Positions 5,886-7,651 of a stretch of 7,651 bases of DNA are shown here, one piece after another. Each line of letters begins with the position of its first letter. Positions within the stretch are counted from its first letter, which is position 1. A program made the translations under genes and the position numbers. The notes under the pieces were generated by a model. That model searched no databases. It saw nothing but the letters and a program-made list of their open reading frames with translations, and was not told the DNA's origin. The stretch comes from Sphingopyxis sp. (lineage in GTDB: Bacteria > Pseudomonadota > Alphaproteobacteria > Sphingomonadales > Sphingomonadaceae): positions 1 through 7,651 of the forward strand of contig JAAUPH010000107.1 of assembly GCA_012035435.1 (NCBI GenBank). The letters are read 5' to 3'.

Positions 5886-6327
5886 CGATATCAGCGTGTT
5901 GATCGCCGCGGCGCGCGCGGCGGCGGCGCATGCCTATGCGCCATACTCAGGATTTCATGTGGGGGCGGCCTTGCTGCTGGATGACGGCAGCATGGTCAGC
6001 GGGGCCAATGTTGAGAATGCCAGCTATGGCCTGACGCTGTGCGCCGAAACGGTCGCCGTGGCAAAGCTCGCCAACATGGGCGCACTGGCAATGGTGCGCG
6101 CGGTTGCGATCATCGGCGGCCGGCCGAACGACAAGGGCGTGCTGATCGGCAGCGATCCTGTCCATCCCTGCGGCCGGTGCCGCCAAATGCTCAATGAAGC
6201 GGCGGAGCGAGCGGGGGTCGATATGGCGGTGCATTGCGCTTCGGGCGACGGCGGCACGGTGACGAGCTATCGCCTGAGCGAATTGCTGCCGCACAGTTTT
6301 GGGCCGAAGGATTTGGGGCTGGCGTGA
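5872..6327 (+). CDS. cdd: Cytidine deaminase
   Basis: A 151-aa zinc-dependent deaminase that turns cytidine and deoxycytidine into uridine and deoxyuridine in pyrimidine salvage. Substrate loop YAPYSGFHVGAAL (22-34) and VENASYGLTLCAE (47-59) give zinc ligand Cys57 and the proton-shuttling Glu59. PCGRCRQ supplies zinc ligands Cys100 and Cys103. Three cysteine ligands and the short single-domain length mark the homotetrameric class (B. subtilis or human type), not the two-domain E. coli enzyme. The start is ATG 5872, overlapping the preceding stop by 14 bases; ATG 5866, two codons upstream, is equally possible. The frame is open further upstream within the lysozyme-like gene but homology is not. 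It is followed after 42 bases by dcd, which also deaminates a cytosine compound. Confidence 0.95.
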   Translation: MADSDDISVLIAAARAAAAHAYAPYSGFHVGAALLLDDGSMVSGANVENASYGLTLCAETVAVAKLANMGALAMVRAVAIIGGRPNDKGVLIGSDPVHPCGRCRQMLNEAAERAGVDMAVHCASGDGGTVTSYRLSELLPHSFGPKDLGLA

Positions 6328-6369
6328 GGGGCTTGCGCTAACGAGCCCATCTCGCCACACCCGCGCGCC

Positions 6370-6924
6370 ATGGCAATTCTTTCCGACAAATGGATTCGTG
6401 AACAGGCGAACACGCACGGCATGATCGAGCCGTTCGTCGAAGCGCAGCGGCGTGACGGCTGCATCAGCTATGGCCTGTCCTCTTATGGCTATGACGCGCG
6501 CGTGGCCCCGGAGTTCAAGATTTTCACCAATGTCCATTCGACCGTGGTCGATCCCAAAAATTTCGATCCGCAGAGCTTTGTCGATATGCAGACCGATTGC
6601 TGCATCATCCCGCCGAACAGCTTCGCCCTCGCCCGCACGGTCGAATATTTCCGTGTACCAGAAGATGTGCTGGTCATCTGCCTCGGCAAATCCACCTATG
6701 CACGCTGCGGCATCATCGTGAATGTCACCCCGCTGGAGCCGGGTTGGGAGGGGCATGTGACGCTGGAATTCTCGAACACCACGCCCCTGCCCGCCAAGAT
6801 ATATGCCAATGAGGGGGCGTGCCAGTTCCTGTTCCTGAAAGGGAATGAACGCTGCGAAACAAGCTATGCCGACCGCGCGGGCAAATATATGGGCCAGAAG
6901 GGCGTGACCTTGCCGCGGTTGTAG
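6370..6924 (+). CDS. dcd: dCTP deaminase
   Basis: A 184-aa enzyme of the dCTP deaminase/dUTPase fold that converts dCTP to dUTP, the source of dUMP for thymidylate synthesis. Recognised by [15 protein letters not shown] (32-46), [21 protein letters not shown] (106-126) and the active-site stretch [13 protein letters not shown], in which Glu133 corresponds to the catalytic glutamate of the E. coli enzyme, ending in [14 protein letters not shown]. Length is normal and the frame intact. No dUTPase is present in the window, and I cannot tell whether this form also hydrolyses dUTP. The 42 bases before it hold a weak 5-bp inverted repeat, GGGCT (6329-6333) with AGCCC (6344-6348), and no clear Shine-Dalgarno before the ATG. 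Co-transcription with cdd is likely from spacing. Confidence 0.97.
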   Translation: MAILSDKWIREQANTHGMIEPFVEAQRRDGCISYGLSSYGYDARVAPEFKIFTNVHSTVVDPKNFDPQSFVDMQTDCCIIPPNSFALARTVEYFRVPEDVLVICLGKSTYARCGIIVNVTPLEPGWEGHVTLEFSNTTPLPAKIYANEGACQFLFLKGNERCETSYADRAGKYMGQKGVTLPRL

Positions 6925-6938
6925 GGACCAGCTCGCCA

Positions 6939-6962
6939 CTCCCTCCCCTTCATGGGAGGGAG
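6939..6962. repeat. GC-rich hairpin after dcd
   Basis: CTCCCTCCC (6939-6947) and GGGAGGGAG (6954-6962) form a perfect 9-bp stem with a 6-base loop, starting 15 bases after the dcd stop. It could act as an mRNA 3' end barrier or a factor-assisted terminator, but no T-run follows on either strand, so it does not meet the pattern of an intrinsic terminator. It also resembles short dispersed CCCTCCCC/GGGGAGGG repeats of sphingomonads. Confidence 0.6.
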
Positions 6963-7127
6963 GGGCAGGATCAGATATGCCCCTATTTGCCAGTCTAAGC
7001 CTCGCTGAATAACCAAATGGGTTCGTTTGCACCCAGGTAGCAACATAACCCCAAAACCGCTCCGGCACCCCTCCAAATGCCCCTGCGAGTGTTTCGGCAG
7101 ATTTCCGCGCCCTCGCCCGCGCACGAT
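6963..7127. other. Non-coding spacer between the dcd hairpin and the next promoter
   Basis: I see no gene here. The base composition is more mixed than in the genes, frames are short or shadow-like, and there is no tRNA or riboswitch fold I can support. A minor 5-bp inverted repeat, TGGGT/ACCCA, lies around 7018-7035. Confidence 0.5.
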
Positions 7128-7156
7128 TTGCACTAGCTCGCCAACCGCGCTACACT
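7128..7156 (+). promoter_or_regulatory. Sigma70-like promoter for the saccharopine-dehydrogenase-like gene
   Basis: TTGCAC (7128-7133) and TACACT (7151-7156) are separated by exactly 17 bases, a good match to -35 and -10 elements. Transcription would start near 7162-7164, inside the palindrome that follows, leaving a leader of about 25 bases with AGAGAGG (7176-7182) as Shine-Dalgarno, five bases before ATG 7188. Confidence 0.55.
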
Positions 7157-7159
7157 TGC

Positions 7160-7175
7160 TTTACGTTTACGTAAA
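7160..7175. promoter_or_regulatory. 16-bp palindromic operator TTTACGT-TT-ACGTAAA
   Basis: Two perfect 7-bp inverted half-sites, TTTACGT and ACGTAAA, flank a TT centre just downstream of the predicted -10 and over the expected transcription start. From memory, motifs of this ACGT-repeat shape are used by repressors of branched-chain amino acid and fatty acid breakdown genes in proteobacteria (LiuR of the MerR family and similar). The position suggests repression by blocking the start site. The identity of the regulator is inference; the palindrome itself is seen. Confidence 0.6.
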
Positions 7176-7187
7176 AGAGAGGCCGCC

Positions 7188-7433
7188 ATGTCCAACACCC
7201 GCGAATTCGACATTATCGTTTACGGCGCGACCGGGTTCACCGGGCGGCTGGTGGCCGAATATCTGACCCAGCATTATGCGGGCCGCAAAGATGCGCCCAA
7301 ATGGGCGATGGCGGGGCGCAGCCTCACCAAGCTGGAAGAGGTGCGCGACGCGCTGACCGAAGCCGCGCCACCACAGCTAGAGTCGCTTTATTCCGCTGGC
7401 GATGTGTCGATTTACCAGTTACGACCGGAGTGA
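7188..7433 (+). CDS. Saccharopine dehydrogenase-like NAD(P)-binding protein, N-terminal fragment
   Basis: The first 60 residues (MSNTREFDIIVYGATGFTGRL, then EYLTQHY and KWAMAGRS) are the N-terminal Rossmann unit of the saccharopine dehydrogenase/trans-acting enoyl reductase family, with GATGFTG (13-19) as the dinucleotide-binding glycine motif. Full members are about 390-410 aa and act as NAD(P)-dependent oxidoreductases, some in lipid metabolism. Here homology ends at about base 7370. The last 20 residues (PQLESLYSAGDVSIYQLRPE) are foreign to the family and the frame stops at TGA 7431. The fragment lacks the rest of the nucleotide fold and all of the substrate domain, so it would not be active. 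It has its own promoter and palindromic operator. Cause: a chimeric join of the sequence or a real deletion/insertion. Confidence 0.75.
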   Translation: MSNTREFDIIVYGATGFTGRLVAEYLTQHYAGRKDAPKWAMAGRSLTKLEEVRDALTEAAPPQLESLYSAGDVSIYQLRPE

Positions 7434-7651
7434 GTTTTTATCACTTCGCCTCTTCCAGACGGTCATGCGCGGGCGGCGGCGATCATTTCAGAATGGTTTG
7501 CGGGCAAGCTGGGCAGCAGTGTGTCCGGTGCAGAGCGTAGTCAGGCCGCGCGTGTTCTGCCGGATTTGTTTGGTTATCACATTCTGCAATTGGGCCAATG
7601 CGCTGACAGACATTTATTGGACAGCAGCCGTATCCATCACCGGATTGTGAC
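7434..7651 (+). CDS. SAM-dependent methyltransferase, N-terminal fragment, start unresolved
   Basis: Bases from 7440 read ITSPLPDGHARAAA, then SEWFAGKLG, LPDLFGYHILQLGQ and LLDSSRIHHRIV before running off the right edge. This resembles the N-terminal segment of the class I methyltransferases encoded near gloB and rnhA in gammaproteobacteria, with the pattern ...LFG..LLQ.G......L..SR...RIV. The SAM-binding motifs would lie beyond the window. No ATG, GTG or TTG lies in this frame between TGA 7431 and the homology. Removing one T of the T5 run (7435-7439) would join it to GTG 7430 (VSFITSPLP), pointing to a one-base indel. Codon use (CCT, CTT, ATT, TTG, CAT) and lower GC differ from the rest of the window. 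Family recognition is by eye and only moderately sure. Confidence 0.5.

Noticed and set aside
6329..6348. Short inverted repeat between cdd and dcd considered as a terminator or riboswitch
   Set aside because: It has only five pairs plus a wobble, no T-run and no conserved aptamer features.
6939..6962. Hairpin after dcd considered as an intrinsic terminator
   Set aside because: No T-run follows on the + strand and none on the minus strand; listed as a hairpin/repeat only.
7015..7045. T-arm-like stretch GGGTTCGTTTGCACCC considered as a tRNA remnant or attachment site
   Set aside because: The loop is too long for a T-arm and there is no acceptor stem, anticodon arm or CCA end on either strand.
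5947..7068. 373-codon minus strand open frame covering cdd and dcd
   Set aside because: Both + strand genes are unmistakable and the minus frame has no recognisable domain; it is a shadow despite its length.
7402..7650. Open frame MCRFTSYDRSEF... at the right edge
   Set aside because: Only its first dozen residues could belong to the methyltransferase-like gene; the rest is out of frame with the recognisable protein and cysteine/tryptophan rich like a shadow.

Overview
The window looks like chromosomal DNA of an alphaproteobacterium of the order Sphingomonadales (Sphingomonas/Sphingopyxis type). The evidence is high GC content, protein sequences of sphingomonad character, and the gene string DUF2849 - cysI - DUF934 - cysH typical of that group. 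This is judged by recognition only; no database search was possible.

Layout. Bases 1-3067 (+) hold the assimilatory sulfate/sulfite reduction operon: the tail of a DUF2849 gene, a sulfite reductase gene (cysI), a DUF934 gene and an APS-type cysH, tightly packed with 8-base start/stop overlaps. It meets, tail to tail with a 10-base overlap, the replicative helicase gene dnaB (3058-4569, -). A 118-base divergent region carries a perfect DnaA box (4637-4645) and a hairpin that pairs with the Shine-Dalgarno of the next gene. Then come, on +, a UPF0262 gene, a degenerate membrane-anchored GH25 lysozyme-like gene, cytidine deaminase (cdd) and dCTP deaminase (dcd). After a 263-base intergenic region with a GC-rich hairpin, a sigma70-like promoter and a 16-base palindromic operator, a saccharopine-dehydrogenase-like gene begins (7188).

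What stands out. (1) cysI carries an 88-base two-hairpin palindromic repeat (1073-1160), readable in frame as about 30 extra residues, and a separate +1 frameshift 32 bases further on. (2) The DUF2849 tail also has a frame break (about 32-45). (3) The dehydrogenase homology stops after about 60 residues (about 7370). The sequence then becomes less GC-rich and encodes the start of an unrelated, gammaproteobacterial-looking methyltransferase, itself with a likely one-base indel. Either this end is a chimeric join and the frame breaks are sequence errors, or the strain has a decaying sulfite reductase operon and a real rearrangement. The 5.3 kb between 1872 and 7187 shows no frame damage.

How the genes work together. 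CysH reduces APS to sulfite and CysI reduces sulfite to sulfide, with DUF934 and DUF2849 proteins as conserved partners of unknown biochemistry. Cdd and Dcd both deaminate cytosine nucleosides or nucleotides and feed the uridine/dUTP-to-thymidylate route. DnaB unwinds the replication fork. I found no convincing wholly new system; the most informative signals are the repeat in cysI, the DnaA box at dnaB, the pseudo-lysozyme, the operator at 7160 and the junction at about 7370.
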